The notes under the pieces are model-generated. The model made no database searches. It was not told the DNA's origin and saw nothing but the letters and a program-made list of their open reading frames with translations. Of a DNA stretch of 64,000 bases, positions 48,793-61,113 are shown in pieces (positions within the stretch are counted from its first letter, which is position 1; each line of letters begins with the position of its first letter). Origin of the DNA: Nymphaea colorata (taxonomy: Eukaryota; Streptophyta; Magnoliopsida; Nymphaeales; Nymphaeaceae); NCBI RefSeq assembly GCF_008831285.2, contig NC_045142.1:24241300-24305299 (forward strand). Direction: 5' to 3'. A program made the translations under genes and the position numbers.

Positions 48793-51572
48793 GTAGCTAG
48801 CATTTGTAACCCAGTTCAGGTATTGTTTATTGTGTGGCATTTTATCTGACCAGTGTCAGATATTTGTTTACTGATATAATGGAACATAATTTGTACTTGG
48901 AATTGTTTGGTTCAGCAATCAGATTACCTTTTTTTTTTTTCTTTTTTCCTGACAGAACTCTTGTACATTCTTAACTAGCAGCAATTGGAAAGTGCCATTG
49001 ACCTCCAACTCTACTGAGCCTAAAATTAAAACTCAGTATGGGTGAGTGGGAGGAAATCACACAAGGCGCCTGAGTGAAGGCTGAAACATCCTCCATTCCC
49101 TTCATCACCCTAAGGTTCAAGCTGCTTTCGGTGCCTTAGGGTAGTACCTTGGTTATACTTCAACACTTATAAATGTATCCCCTTTTGCAGTACAGAGAGT
49201 TGACACCATGAAAATTCAATGCAAACGTTGGCTACCTACCAGCCATCGCCTCATCCGTGATGTCAACCTCCTCCAATACCTAAAATTCAAACTTAATAGT
49301 TCTGTTTTCATCAAAAAAAGGAATTACAACAAACACGGTTAGTTTGAAAGACATTTAGCATCAAGTGACACATGGGAAATGATTTAGATGGAGTAAAGAG
49401 ATGAACAAACCAATGGTAACATGTACAAAAGAAATTTGAGTCTCATGGGCACCACCTTCTATATCATAGTCTTCCATATCATTTTGTTGATTGATGTAGG
49501 AAGTTGTGTGGAACCAGCCGATAAAGATTAGGCCTTTCAGGTTTGTTTTGTCTTCCTTTTACTTAACACAATTAAACTTAGTTTAAGTATATTAAAGTTT
49601 ATCAAAAATAAGAAAACTTCAAGATTCATTTGGATCCATATTGCTTCCGTGACCGTTCAATACTATGCGTTTCAGTTAATATATTAAACGATATTAATAA
49701 TAATAAAAAATGCACTAAAGATCAATAAAGATCTCAAATACGAAGACCTGATCTACGACTCATTCCTTCTGAAGTTTTCGTTATCATAATGATAAAATTT
49801 TTAAGCATGTTTTAGCACTTGGCATTTACTAAAAACTAAAAAAATTATTTCATAAACTTAAGTGTGCATTCGTAAGTTCTCAAATTTAAAAGTTACAGAG
49901 GATTGATTTGTCAAGAGGAATACCGTAGGCCTATATTTGCCATTTTCATTCAAGTCAAGCGCCGGTTTAGAAAAACAACACTCAAGAAACCCCCGCCCCG
50001 CTGGCCTTCTGTAGTAGATGAGCTCTTCCCGCCGCCCGCCGGCGACCATGTCGTCGTCTGCCTCAGAGACGGGAAGATAATTTTTGTTTTTGGTAGCGTG
50101 ACGTTCAGAGAGCTACCTGGCCTAGTCGGGCCTGGAGAAGTCAACTCTTTTCTCGAGTGTTCTTCAAGAGGTTGATCTTCCCCTCCACTTTTCCTTCCCC
50201 CCATTTTTTTATGAAGTATTGAATTCCTAAAAATTTAGTCGAGTACTCGATCCTTTCTGCATTTGGGTGCGTGAGAGCTTGTTAGTCGGGAGAATTTTCT
50301 CTGCCTCCTTTTTCTTTTGCCATCATATATGGTTGAATTTCTTGTAGTGGGAGTGTTGTGTAGTGGACTAGAGATCGCTTCTGAACGCTGCGACTGAAGT
50401 TGCATAGCTGCATTAATCGACTATCATTGTCTAAGAAAAGCAGAGTATTGAAAAGAAATGGAGGGAAATAAAGAATTTAAAGTAAACCAAGAAGAATCTC
50501 ATGTCAACTGTCTTTAACTCGTGTTTATAAATGAAAAATCATATTCATGCTGTGTGGTTTTCATAAACTAACGGTAGTCGAGTACGTTAAGATTGTTTTG
50601 ATGACTTTCTTATCATGATATTGAACAAAATTAGAAACGGTCTTCTGGTTATCTAGTTTTCCTTTCGTCTTTCAATGTTTCTGTGATACTTTTAGCACAG
50701 TACGTGGAATCTTCAAAATGCATCAGATCTTCTGGCAAACAAGGTTTACAAAAGAGTACGTATAATGAAGCCCTTGAGGGCTTCATCTTTGTTTCTCTTC
50801 TAGAATATAAGCCGTCGGTTTTAGTTCACGCTTGGTTGTTAGAACGATCTTTGGCAGTTCCATTGATAAAGCATTGTAGGAGATCATCCAATATCCATCT
50901 CCAGATTGAGAAAGTGTTTGAGAAAGTGGCTCAATCAAGGGGTTGGTTTTATGGGTTAAAAGTATGAGCACGCTTCTCCTAATCTGTGACGAGGAAAAAA
51001 GAAATATACCTCAAGGGGGCTGTACAAGGAGACTGTAGGAACATCTTTGATGGATCTCCTTGATAGATAGCTTGCCTATATTCTTCTGAAACTCCTCCAT
51101 CTTTCCCCTTTGTATAGGTCGTGGGGCTCCTTGAGACACCTGTGCAGGCTGGGTCATGGTCCTAGCGAATTCCTTTTGGTTCTGCAAATGTAAACACCTG
51201 ATTGCCCTGGAGCCTTAGAAACCACTGTCTGTTTATTATGATCAAACTCTGTGAACATTTCTGAGCTGTCTAATGGGCACGGGTAGCACCAAAGGAGTTC
51301 AGGGTAGGGGATCCCATCATCGACATGCTGTGAAACTGGGAATTTTGGCTTGAATTGTGCACTTAATTAGCTGTGAAGCATTTTATGGAGCATTCACATA
51401 AGCTGGGTTTTGTTGAGTCTTGCATTTTTTGAATCGTCACAAAATCTGATCCATGATATGTTGTTCTACTTATTTTGAATTGGCATCATTGCATCAAGCT
51501 TTCTTCTCCGCATCCTGCAGCCCATGTCCATATTTGTAACTTGTGCATTAACAGAAGTTGGATAGGCTTGCT
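48793..51572. other. Intergenic region and presumed 5' leader of the PSMG4-like gene
   Basis: No coding gene is supported. GC-rich sequence at 49970-50060 with open frames on both strands could be a first noncoding exon or promoter of the downstream gene. A splice acceptor (TTAACAG) at 51548-51554, 18 bp before the PSMG4 ATG, implies at least one upstream 5' UTR exon that I could not place. Confidence 0.5.
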
Positions 51573-54500
51573 ATGGCGCATAATGAGAGTGTTGAAGACT
51601 GTAAGACTATTGCTGGTCAGTCGAGTGAGTCCCTAAGTAATTCAACAGAGTACAACATGCAAGTCACCACTTTTACAGAAGATCTGAAGGATGTGACACT
51701 CCATTTTCAGATTATACAGTTACCTAGGCAGGTAACTTTCTTGAACATGTTCTCATGTCTTTTGTTATTTTTTTTCTTATATATTATTGATAAAAATTTG
51801 AGAAATGGTCAAATAAATGGATGTTTGTTTCTTGTCATGATATCATTCTAGCAATTTGGGCAAATTGGGTTGCATTTTAGCTGTAATCTGTTGCATCTCA
51901 ATTTTGAGGACCTTTTGCTGTTGAGTATAGCTTTTTGGACTCGGTAATTAAGTTGAAGAAAGGTACTTGTTAGTAAATTCTGTATATTCGGGTGATTTTT
52001 TTGCAATAAAGACGAAGGATTCCAACGTATTGCCATATATAAAGTTTGGTAAGGGAAGCTAATTCAATTTAGGGCATATATATTTTGGTTGTATATTATA
52101 AAATCTTTGCCTCCATGCAGACCATGTGAATGTTCATGGGCTTGAAGAATATTTATTTTCATAAAGTTGTGTTGAAGAATCACATGTTATTCTATTTTTG
52201 TTTGTCTTGTCGCTTTCTGTTCTCGTGCCATAGGATCATAAGAACCGCTAAAGGCTTGCAAAATCAGCAGGAAAAACCAAACGATTGTGCCTTTTATAGT
52301 GTTAAATATTGTAAAAGAGGTTATGTTGATTAGCTTTTGTGAGACACCCTTCATGGGCTACAAATAGGAATATTATCCCCTCATGTCCCTAATTTCTCTT
52401 TATCTTCTCTCCATCAGTCATTTGACAACATTATGTGGACCGTACCATCAATTTAATGGGTTCTACGATAACATCATTCCATGTGATCATTTGCATGGAG
52501 GACAGTGATGAGTTATGTGACGGGGATCTTCATTGTGAACGGTGGGTGCTTGCTATTGTTCATATCCTTTCCAATGACAATTCAAAATTGAAACTGTGTC
52601 CTCCTAAAGAATCTTTGGATTCAGAATGGTCAGTACCTTTAATTAGTGAATGAAGGTCCAATCCATAATTACTAGTAAATTAAAAGGATGCAGGAAGTAG
52701 TACATGAAGCGAAGCTGGGAAACAAACATTTTGAAAAATATTACACTAGCATAGATGATGGAATTCAGGAAAGTGTTGAAACAAAAGCAGATTAGTGAAT
52801 TTTAAAAACCTAAAAAAGTGAAGCAGGTTTCCTGGTAACTAAGAGCTAACTACTTTTAGTTAATGAGATTGCTAGAATTAATGTCCCTTATTAACGTTCA
52901 CCTAAGTAAGATGGACTCTTCTAAAAGGTTGCCGCACCTGGGTCCTGTCAGATGCAGCTTGGATGCAGCTCTGGCGTGGCTCAACAACAAACAAATTGCC
53001 TTCTTTTCCATTGAATCATTGATAAAATCATAGTTTGAGTTAATTGTTATTTTTATTACTTATAAACAATTTTGTTGCTTTTATTGTTTATAGATAATTC
53101 TATTATGTTCATAAGTATATAAAGATATACAAACATACTTATTCTCACTGCAGCTGCACCCATGTGTTTATGAAAAATGATGCACCTGCTCCTGCACTTG
53201 CAACTGAACCACGCACCTGTGCGACATAAATGTTCACTTAAATCCACCTATGATCCAACACGTCTAACAACCAGTCCCCTGATCTAGCTTGGTCCTCTCT
53301 TTCCTCCCACTTCCCCATAACTCACCATGATTTTCCCACATATTTTATACTAAACTTAGATGCAGTAACAATTAATGTTGGCATGGTTTGTTAAGTCAGT
53401 TTTTGGAAAAAGTAAAAAATGTCAGGATATTTAAAGTCATGTGATCTAGTATCGTGTTGGGAACTGAATGTAGACTGAGAATGACCTTTGAGTTCCTTGG
53501 AGAATTTCTGTCAGGTTGGAGTTGAGGTTCTACACATAAAAACCTGGATAGATAAGCTATGTAGTTAAAACTGCTACATGGCCATGGTCAGCATGTGCCA
53601 TAAAAAAGGCGTGTTCAGGTGGAACTAACAGATCGAGTCTGTACAAAGAAAAAATAAGTGGCAATATGAGAGTTTAGAAACTGTTTCACCTCAACCAACA
53701 CATTAAGAGAGAAAAAAAAAATAGAAAAGTTAGCTGCTTTTAAGATTACACTCTACTGGGCTACTTTTATCTGGAATATGTTACACATACCTTGTCTTTA
53801 TTTTTTTGGCATTTCAATGTGTTCTGAATCTCTGATGCATTCTCTTCTTATTGCTGAAATATTTCTTAGTTGCTTTTAAGATATCAGATCCTCACGTTCC
53901 AAGAAATTTGGTAAGGGCCTAGACAATTATTAATTCCTTTTTCTTTGAATGGGTAGATTTATGTGTGGATTGGCTGCAATTCTTCCAAACTTGGTCATTT
54001 ATATGCTGCTGCACCGACGCGCCCCGTAAGTAAAATGCATATGTGAGGCTTGTGTGTTTTGAGGCTGTATGCATGTGTCATGTGTGCAAGCATGTGTATA
54101 ATTTGTTGATTAATCTGGTAAACAGTAATTTGGACTGGTAGTCGGAAAGAAAATGGAGCACCTGAACAACCATTATGCTCTTCTGGATTCCTAAGTATGT
54201 TGTACTTTTGATATGGTTATTGATGCTATTTTATGTTCTTATCCAGAGAAATGAGGTAACTGTTGCTTCAATACTAGGTGGGGCAGCTGACAATACTGGT
54301 CTTAGTATTTCTCGCCGCCTAGGTACGACCATGAATAAGCTGGTATTTGTACCTCTTCTTGGGATCATCTAATTCAGTTTGAATGTTCTACTTTCAGTCA
54401 TAAAAACAGGTCTCAATATAGTGCTGGCTTGCAATATTCCCAAGAATTGCCCAATGATTGAGGTTCTTTCTATCTCTCTCTCTCGTGTTGCATGTTTGTG

Positions 54501-54952
54501 CAAATTCACATGCATGTGTAGTGAATGTCTATAAGCTGCGGTTAACACAAACTAGTTCGCAAACTCTGTTGAAAAAACAGCTAGACAGCCTTCTGTGAAA
54601 ACTCTCTCTACATGGCTGAACAAATTACTCGTCTTTTGTGGAAAATGACTAGTTCTCTCTCTACATATATATACACACACACACACACACTCAAAATTGA
54701 CCAAAATATGTAAAATGAAGATTTGAAGGGTTTTAGTACATAAGTTTTTGCTGGGATCCAACAAAGAAGTGTAATTACCATATTTTAAGCACACATGCGC
54801 ACATGTCATCTTGGGTAGTTGTGTTGGTGCAACATGTTGCCATCCTAGTTCATGGTGTCAATGTTTTGCAGGCTGATGCAGAGAGATTGCTGCTCCAGAA
54901 GCTCAAAAGCCTAGGTTATATAAAGCCAAATTCTGGGAGTGTTGCTAGCTGA
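51573..54952 (+). CDS. PSMG4: Proteasome assembly chaperone 4 (PSMG4/PAC4)-like
   Basis: PAC4 acts with PAC3 as a chaperone that helps assemble the 20S proteasome alpha ring. I assembled five coding exons with GT-AG introns: 51573-51731, 53957-54025, 54247-54322, 54398-54462 and 54872-54952. They join in frame to 149 aa, the usual size of plant PAC4. Landmarks in order: VTLHFQIIQLPRQ at the end of exon 1, IYVWIGCNSSKLGHLYAAAP (exon 2), VASILGGAADNTG and SISRRL (exon 3), IKTGLNIVLACNIPKN (exon 4), and LLLQKLKSLGYIKP near the C-terminus (exon 5). Introns are 2,225, 221, 75 and 409 bp. The N-terminal 30 residues are acidic and Ser-rich, as in relatives. An acceptor 18 bp before the ATG implies a noncoding first exon upstream. 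I recognise the family from motif order; no search was run. Confidence 0.93.
54660..54690. repeat. (TA)n(CA)n microsatellite in PSMG4 intron 4
   Basis: A short TATATA run passes into (CA)n. Confidence 0.85.
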
Positions 54953-57900
54953 CATGGAGCAACTAACCTTGTTGATGACGCCTTTTGAGCTGGAATCCTT
55001 GTTATGATTGGTCCAGCTAAGTCATGTAGCCAACATTTGCAATTAGTAAGTATTCTGGGCGGGCATGATCCTGATTAAAGCTTGCGCTGCCTTCTGCAGT
55101 TTTTGTAATTTGATTAGCATGGATACAACTGTTCTTACTTATACAAGTTAGGTCGGTGATTTGATGACTGCCAGCCTATCCTTTGCCACCTTTAGCACCT
55201 TTCCTCGATTATGTATAAGGCTTTCTGCTCTAACAATTTTGTCAGCAGTGTTATAGAACAGATGTGCATTAAGAAATAGCCTCTTTGTGGTTCGGTTTTA
55301 AAGTAGTATTTAAAACAAAAGCCTGAAATAGCAAGAGAATTAGTTAAGGTTCTGTTGCAACAATGTCCAACCTATGTCGAGATTTGGTTAATCAGCAGTA
55401 AAGGTTAGTCACTCGGGTACTTTAAGTTTGAGGAACTCCTTTTCAATTATACTTTGTATAGAACAGGTTGAAGATGGATTTTTAACTCAGACGCGTTTGA
55501 TTACACAATCTTAGACCTGAAATCAGTTGAGATTTTAGGATTAGACCCTCTGTTTGAAAGATGTAGGAATTATACTATGGATTTGTAAACTTTGCATCGG
55601 GTCTTGTTAAATCAGACTTTCAGATCTAAGATCTGGAGTAATCAAACACCCCATGGAATAAGAATGGAAGGGTTATACTGACTGTTGCATGATTGCCAAG
55701 TAACTTGGACAATCAGAAAGTGTAAATTCCCATCAAATAAGAAATTAAAAAAAAATGTGTAGTTTTTCTTATTTTCTGTCCTTGTGAAGGGGTCAGCTGG
55801 AAAAATTTTGAAAATTTTTTCATGGTTTTGATCGGAAGCAATTCCAAGTTTGACTATTCGATTGAGGCCAAGATGCGTACGGGATGTGGGGGCAAGTGTA
55901 ATCAAGTCTGTCCTTTTGACAACTACTCCTTTGACTCTTAAGATGGAAGTATTAGGAGTTGCAAAGGGACATGGGATTAGACATGGACAAGACACTTTTA
56001 AAATGCTGAAAATTTGTGTGCCTGGGTGAATCTTAAGAAGCCAATTCTACCAATTACTGGTCTGACCAGCTAAGCCGAGCTTCAAGGTGGTTCTTTTAAT
56101 CTTGGGAAAAGAAAAAATTGTTTTAAACAAAGAAGTGGAAGCCCATAAAGAGTGACATGTATAGCAGCTGCAAGCAGGAAAGAGAAAGATGTGAGTGCAT
56201 CATAATTTACCAAAGTACATAACATTTTTAATAAGACCATTTACATTATGAAACATTGTTATGTAAGAAATGGTTTTCCAAATATCCAAAAAGAAAAAAA
56301 AAAAAAACAAATCAGTTGCACTTACAGATAGCCCAAGGCTTTTATACCTTGATTTACAAGGAAAAACTGTCCGCAGATGTCAACCTGAAGTTGGAAAACT
56401 AAAGCCAGGTTAAACCATTTTTTTTGTAGTTCACTTTTGTTTAATTTCCCTTCCATTTTATCATCTTTTTGTGGGGTAAGCAGAAGAAATATTTCATTCT
56501 ACCTTCCACTAAGAGGGCCAAAAGTCTCACCCTCTTCCACTAAGCCAAAAGTCTTAACCCCCCCCCCCCCCATTCTTGCAGCGTATAGGTTTGCTTTCGA
56601 GTGCTCACGCTATGTTTCAACTTGCATATATGTCTCCCATTTTTGGGACATAGAAAGTTGACACATTAGAAACTCAAAACCAAAATTGGCCGTCTACCAG
56701 CCTCTGCCTTGCCTATTGTACCAACCCCTTTTGGGGTGGGATTGACAGGCGGTCAATCTCCATTTTGAGTTACCAGACCTTCAACTCCATGTACTGTAAA
56801 AAAAGGGACACCAATATACAAGTTAAAACATAACAAAGACAACCAAACCCAAGGAACAAAAACAAGTATGTACCCTTCGGTCTTGTTTGGTGATAGGATG
56901 AAATGCTTTTCCTGCTCACGAAACATTTCATCTTTTTTCAACAAATCATCTACTCGTTATTGAACCTGTTTTTGATTTTTGATTTTTTGATTTTTGTCTT
57001 TTCATGCTCTAGTGAATATATCCAATATTCTCCATTCATTATGAAAGAAGTCTCAACCGATATAATGGAGCCTCTCTGGCATTACATAGCATGGAGAATT
57101 CACCATTCTCGGACAATGATCGGTCACATTCATTAAAAACAATGAACAAAATATGGGACTTTGAAAGATCAGACTAGTTTCCTTGATGAATACATCCAGT
57201 AAACAAGTGTGGACGGAGTTCATGAATTAGGTTAGCTGTGTCCTCACATGTGAACCCTGTTCGTTTTCGTTAGTGATAGACAAAGAGAACATTGACTATT
57301 GACTGCTGCTATGTCATTCTCCTAGTAATTCAAAGGGAGGCCTTGGAACAGAATTACGAAAGTGCCCCTTTAGAAAAAGCCTTGGCTTTTCCAGCTGTGG
57401 CTTCACAAAATGGTTAATTAACTGTTGATTTGTACTTTTCAAAGAAAAATGACAAAATTTGATGTGTCTTTTTGGTTGTTTATTTTTGGGTCACCAAGAA
57501 AAACTTCAGACCACGGTATTCCGGCGAGTCAGTGGCCGACCACCGTTAAACCAGTTCTATAGATCACATCATTGAAGTTGTGGATTCTGTTTTAGTAAGA
57601 GGAACTAAATCATGTTTAGAAATTACTTGCTAGGTTTTACCTTTCTGCTTGTGGAAATGGTGAGTGAGTATGAAGAAACTGATCATTTCCCAAAATCATG
57701 GGTGGTAAATGTCTTCAACATTTGAAAATAGTGGTTTGTTTTATACAATTTATTAGAAAAAACAGTGTTACAAAAAAAAGAAACCTTTTTCTATTAGTTT
57801 CACATTAATAACATGATTTTTAAATATGTGACCAAGCTAATTGTGGTATTGTAACGAATACTGTTTATGTCACCCTAAGACGATATTTAAAAAAAAATGT

Positions 57901-58158
57901 TGATATTTACAATTATATTATGCATCTAAATTTGATAATTCTCTCCTCTCACTGGTCATGTAAGTCTTTTCATCCATATATGGAAATGTATCTTTGTTGT
58001 AAGTTGACATGGAGACATGTTGAGTCATTTCTGCTAAGGTTAGGCCCAATTACACAAAGATGGTGTTGCTTGGCCCAACTGCATTTGAGAATTTGAGAGC
58101 AACGCACTTTATGTCCAGTTTGAAAGCTAGGACCATCCCCTTCGGCACCTAACCGTCA
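54953..58158. other. Intergenic region downstream of the PSMG4-like gene
   Basis: The start is the PSMG4 3' UTR. A small inverted-repeat element lies at 55493-55649. A C-run lies at about 56559-56571. No further gene was found; the minus-strand open frame at 55642-55995 overlaps the inverted-repeat end and has no domain I recognise. Confidence 0.55.
55493..55649. mobile_element. Small MITE-like inverted-repeat element
   Basis: The left end GTTTGATTAC (55495-55504) followed by ATCTTAGA is mirrored by TCTAAGATCT and GTAATCAAAC (55638-55647) at the right. Length is about 155 bp with no coding capacity. A target duplication is not evident, so the superfamily is not assigned. Confidence 0.65.
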
Positions 58159-58166
58159 CCGGCGTG

Positions 58167-58398
58167 CAGTGGCAAAGCCAGAAATTTCTTGTTAAGGGGC
58201 GCACTCTAAGTAAAAATTTAAAACTTGAAGGGTCACTCATATGTAAAGGAATAACAAATTAATGTGGTATATATATATATATATAGTCACTCATATGTAA
58301 AGGAATAACAAATTAATGTGGTATATATATATATATATAAATTTAGTGGTCTGGTGGGGCCAATTGCCCACTCCAGCCACATCTTGGCTCGGCCATTG
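58167..58398. mobile_element. hAT-type MITE with 8-bp target site duplication
   Basis: The left end CAGTGGCAAAGCCAG and the right end TGGCTCGGCCATTG are imperfect inverted repeats. The flanks are ccggcgtg (58159-58166) and ccggggtg (58399-58406), an 8-bp target duplication with one mismatch. An 8-bp duplication with CA(G)...TG ends points to hAT. The 232-bp element is noncoding and so depends on a transposase made elsewhere. It contains a 54-bp internal tandem duplication (58233-58340). Confidence 0.85.
58233..58340 (+). repeat. 54-bp tandem duplication within the hAT MITE
   Basis: Copies 58233-58286 and 58287-58340 are essentially identical (TCACTCATATGTAAAGG through the short TA run), so the duplication is recent relative to the MITE. 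Confidence 0.95.
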
Positions 58399-58629
58399 CC
58401 GGGGTGGCTTCCACTTGTGCCAGTCTTCTTCCTAGGTCATGACAAGGTGCTAATTCCTTGTCCTTTAGCTTGATTCCAATTTGTTAATTCAAGTTCAAGT
58501 AATCTATTCGCAAAATACCACTTTGACTTTTTGTTTTCCAAAAGTGAAGTTAGCTATTCTTAATCACAAAAAATGGGTGTTAATCACCTTGTAGGAATTG
58601 CAGCCAAGCCCGTTGCATTCAAATTCTTC

Positions 58630-59330
58630 TGACAGTAGAAACAATCTATGAGTACCATTAATTTATCACAAATGAATCTCTCCAAAGATTGAGATAGATT
58701 CATGAAACACTATGACCCAATAGTTTCTTCTTTAAGGTATTGTTGAGGATGTATGGACAATGTGTGAGTACCATTAATTTACCACAAATGAATCTACTCA
58801 AAAATTGAGACAAATTTATTGAACACTATGACCCAATGGTTTTTTCTTAAGGTATTGTTCGACAGTAGAGGCAATTTGTAAGTGCTATTAATTTATGACA
58901 AATGAATCTTGCCCGAAGATTGAGACAGACAAATTCATGAAACATTATGACCCAATAGTTTCATCTTAAGGTATCGTTTGGTGGTATAAACAATTTGTGA
59001 GTACCATTAATTTATTATAAATGAATCTGCCTAAAAGATTGGGACATATTCGTGGAACACTATGACCTAATAGTTTCTTCTTAATGTATTGTTTGACCGT
59101 AGGAACAATTTGTGAATACTATTAATTTACCACAAATGAATTTGTCCAATGATTGAGACAGATTCATGAAAGACTATGACTCAGCAGTTTCTTTTTAAGG
59201 TATTGTTTGACATTGGAGATAATTTGTGACTACCATTAATTTACCACAAATGAATTTGTCCCAAAGATTGAGACAAAGTCATGAAACACTATGACCCAAT
59301 CTTTGGGACAGATTCAAGAGACACTCACAA
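58630..59330 (+). repeat. Minisatellite of about 115 bp per unit, six units
   Basis: The word ATTAATTTA recurs at 58657, 58773, 58887, 59006, 59121 and 59235, a spacing of 114-119 bp. Each unit contains ATGAATCTGTC (or a close variant) and, after about 10 bases, its complement GACAGATTCAT, so every unit can fold as a hairpin. It also carries CACTATGACCCAATAGTTTC and AAGGTATTGTTTG. Units are diverged from one another by roughly 10-20 percent by eye. Noncoding. Confidence 0.92.
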
Positions 59331-59604
59331 CTTATTCTTGTTTGACAATGAAAACAATAACATAATGTTTCATGTATCTACCAAAAAAATTGAGATAAAT
59401 TCATTGAACAATGTATTATGATGTTTAATGGACCTGCCTTAATCTCATGAAATGGTAGGTTTCTATCCCCTTTACCAACCGACCCTAAAGAGGTGACCTA
59501 CCCTTTAAAAAAAAAAGTACCTTATTCAATTTTAACTATGGAAGTTCCTTGCATATAACTGTTTAAGTACTAAGAATTAAACAGAAATTTCGTTTTTTAT
59601 TATT

Positions 59605-59686
<82 letters not shown>

Positions 59687-60846
59687 AAGACGGAATGAGT
59701 GAGTTGAGGGCCTATGTGCCTCTTTGAATCTTAGCGTGTAAAAAGCAACGTCAAACTCAACAAGCAAAATGACTGCAGCTTGTTCTCAATCTCAGCCCAA
59801 TTAACAAAAAAAATTGATATAATTTAATATATAAATACAATTAATTATAATAAAAATATATATAATTAAATATACATATTTAAAGAAAATAATATTAAAA
59901 CAAGTGATTAGGCTTGCCTGCTCAATTATAAAATATATTAAGGTGTAGCGGATCAATGGACAATATCGAGTGCTACTCTTTTGGTAGAAGTGGGATCCCC
60001 ACACCCATGGATTTGTAAACTCATTTTTTTCTCACTTACTCTGACCATAAACAACTTAGTGGAAGATAATCGAAAAGGGAGAAAAGAGATATATCATGGG
60101 ACCTGTTTGTTTCAAGCGCTAGGAAAAGGAGACATTTTCTTAGGAAAGTGATTAAACCATGAAAAGAAAAGGTTTAGCAAGAAAGTATTTCCGATGTACA
60201 AGACGAGATGCAAGAGGGAACGACGCCGACTGCATTTTGCAAAAAAAAAAAAAAAAAGAGAGCAGCACATAGAAAAATGGATGAATCTTATTTTCTTCCA
60301 TAAGAAATTAAATCCAATGAAAAGGAAATCCCACCTCCAAAGCTAAGAAACCATTTTCATATTTTCATGTGTATATTTCGAAAAACCCTAGGAGCGGGCA
60401 AAGTGTACTAGCCTCGGGATTTTATGCTGTTAAACAAAGATCAGCGGCGTCAAAGTCTCTTGGCCTGGGTGTGGTTTCCTCCAACTCCTTGAAATTTTCC
60501 TTTCTTTCGGGTTCACATTTTTTTAAAGTTATTTCTTTTTCCATAAGAAAATATTTCTTTTTCCATTCAAACATTCATAAGGTCAAAGATGATGGCTGGG
60601 CTTCTGCGACGGTACTGTTTTATATTGAAGAGGAGCATGATTTCAACATTCTATCAAAGAACTTTTCCACTGGGCATGAGCCACAGTATCTACTTTATTC
60701 CACAAATTTGGCGGACTAATGCTTTTCTCTCTAATCACATGTCATAGAGCCCTTTTTTGTTTGTCTTTTACATTAATGTGTGATCGGATCTCTAGGGCAA
60801 AGCACTTGAGAAATTTTCACTTAGTTTGTTAAAATCTAAGTCGTAG
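59331..60846. other. Intergenic region with a long (AT)n tract
   Basis: No gene is seen. A seventh, badly decayed minisatellite-like unit may continue to about 59450. (AT)n at 59607-59682 is followed by very AT-rich sequence to 59890. The open frame at 60369-60719 has no known domain. Confidence 0.55.
59607..59682. repeat. (AT)n microsatellite
   Basis: About 76 bp of uninterrupted alternating AT. Confidence 0.95.
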
Positions 60847-61113
60847 GGGTGTTTGGGTGACACTCCAAAACTAGGTTTTGGAGTGTTTGGTTGCCATTAA
60901 AATTGGGTTTGAAGAAAAACCCAGTTTTTACAAATCCAGGTTTGTAAAAGAGAGTGAAAAAAACCTGGTTTCCTTTAGGTTATTCAAAAACCAGGTTTTG
61001 AATGTGCCACCCAACAAAAAAAAAAAGTTTTTAAAACTTATTAAAAAACTTGGTTTTCATAAAACTTGGTTTTTATGAAAATTGGGTTAGAAGAGTATGT
61101 CATCCAAACACCC
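60847..61113. mobile_element. MITE-like element with 16-bp terminal inverted repeats
   Basis: The left end GGGTGTTTGGGTGACA and the right end TGTCATCCAAACACCC are inverted repeats with one mismatch, 267 bp apart end to end. The interior is made of repeated AAACC(A/C)AGTTTT-like words in both orientations, so the whole element could fold back on itself. No clear target duplication was found. Confidence 0.8.

Noticed and set aside
49903-50204. Overlapping open frames on both strands near 50 kb as a gene
   Set aside because: GC-rich sequence keeps both strands open. No domain, and no splice link that joins in phase to PSMG4. It may be a 5' UTR exon or promoter.
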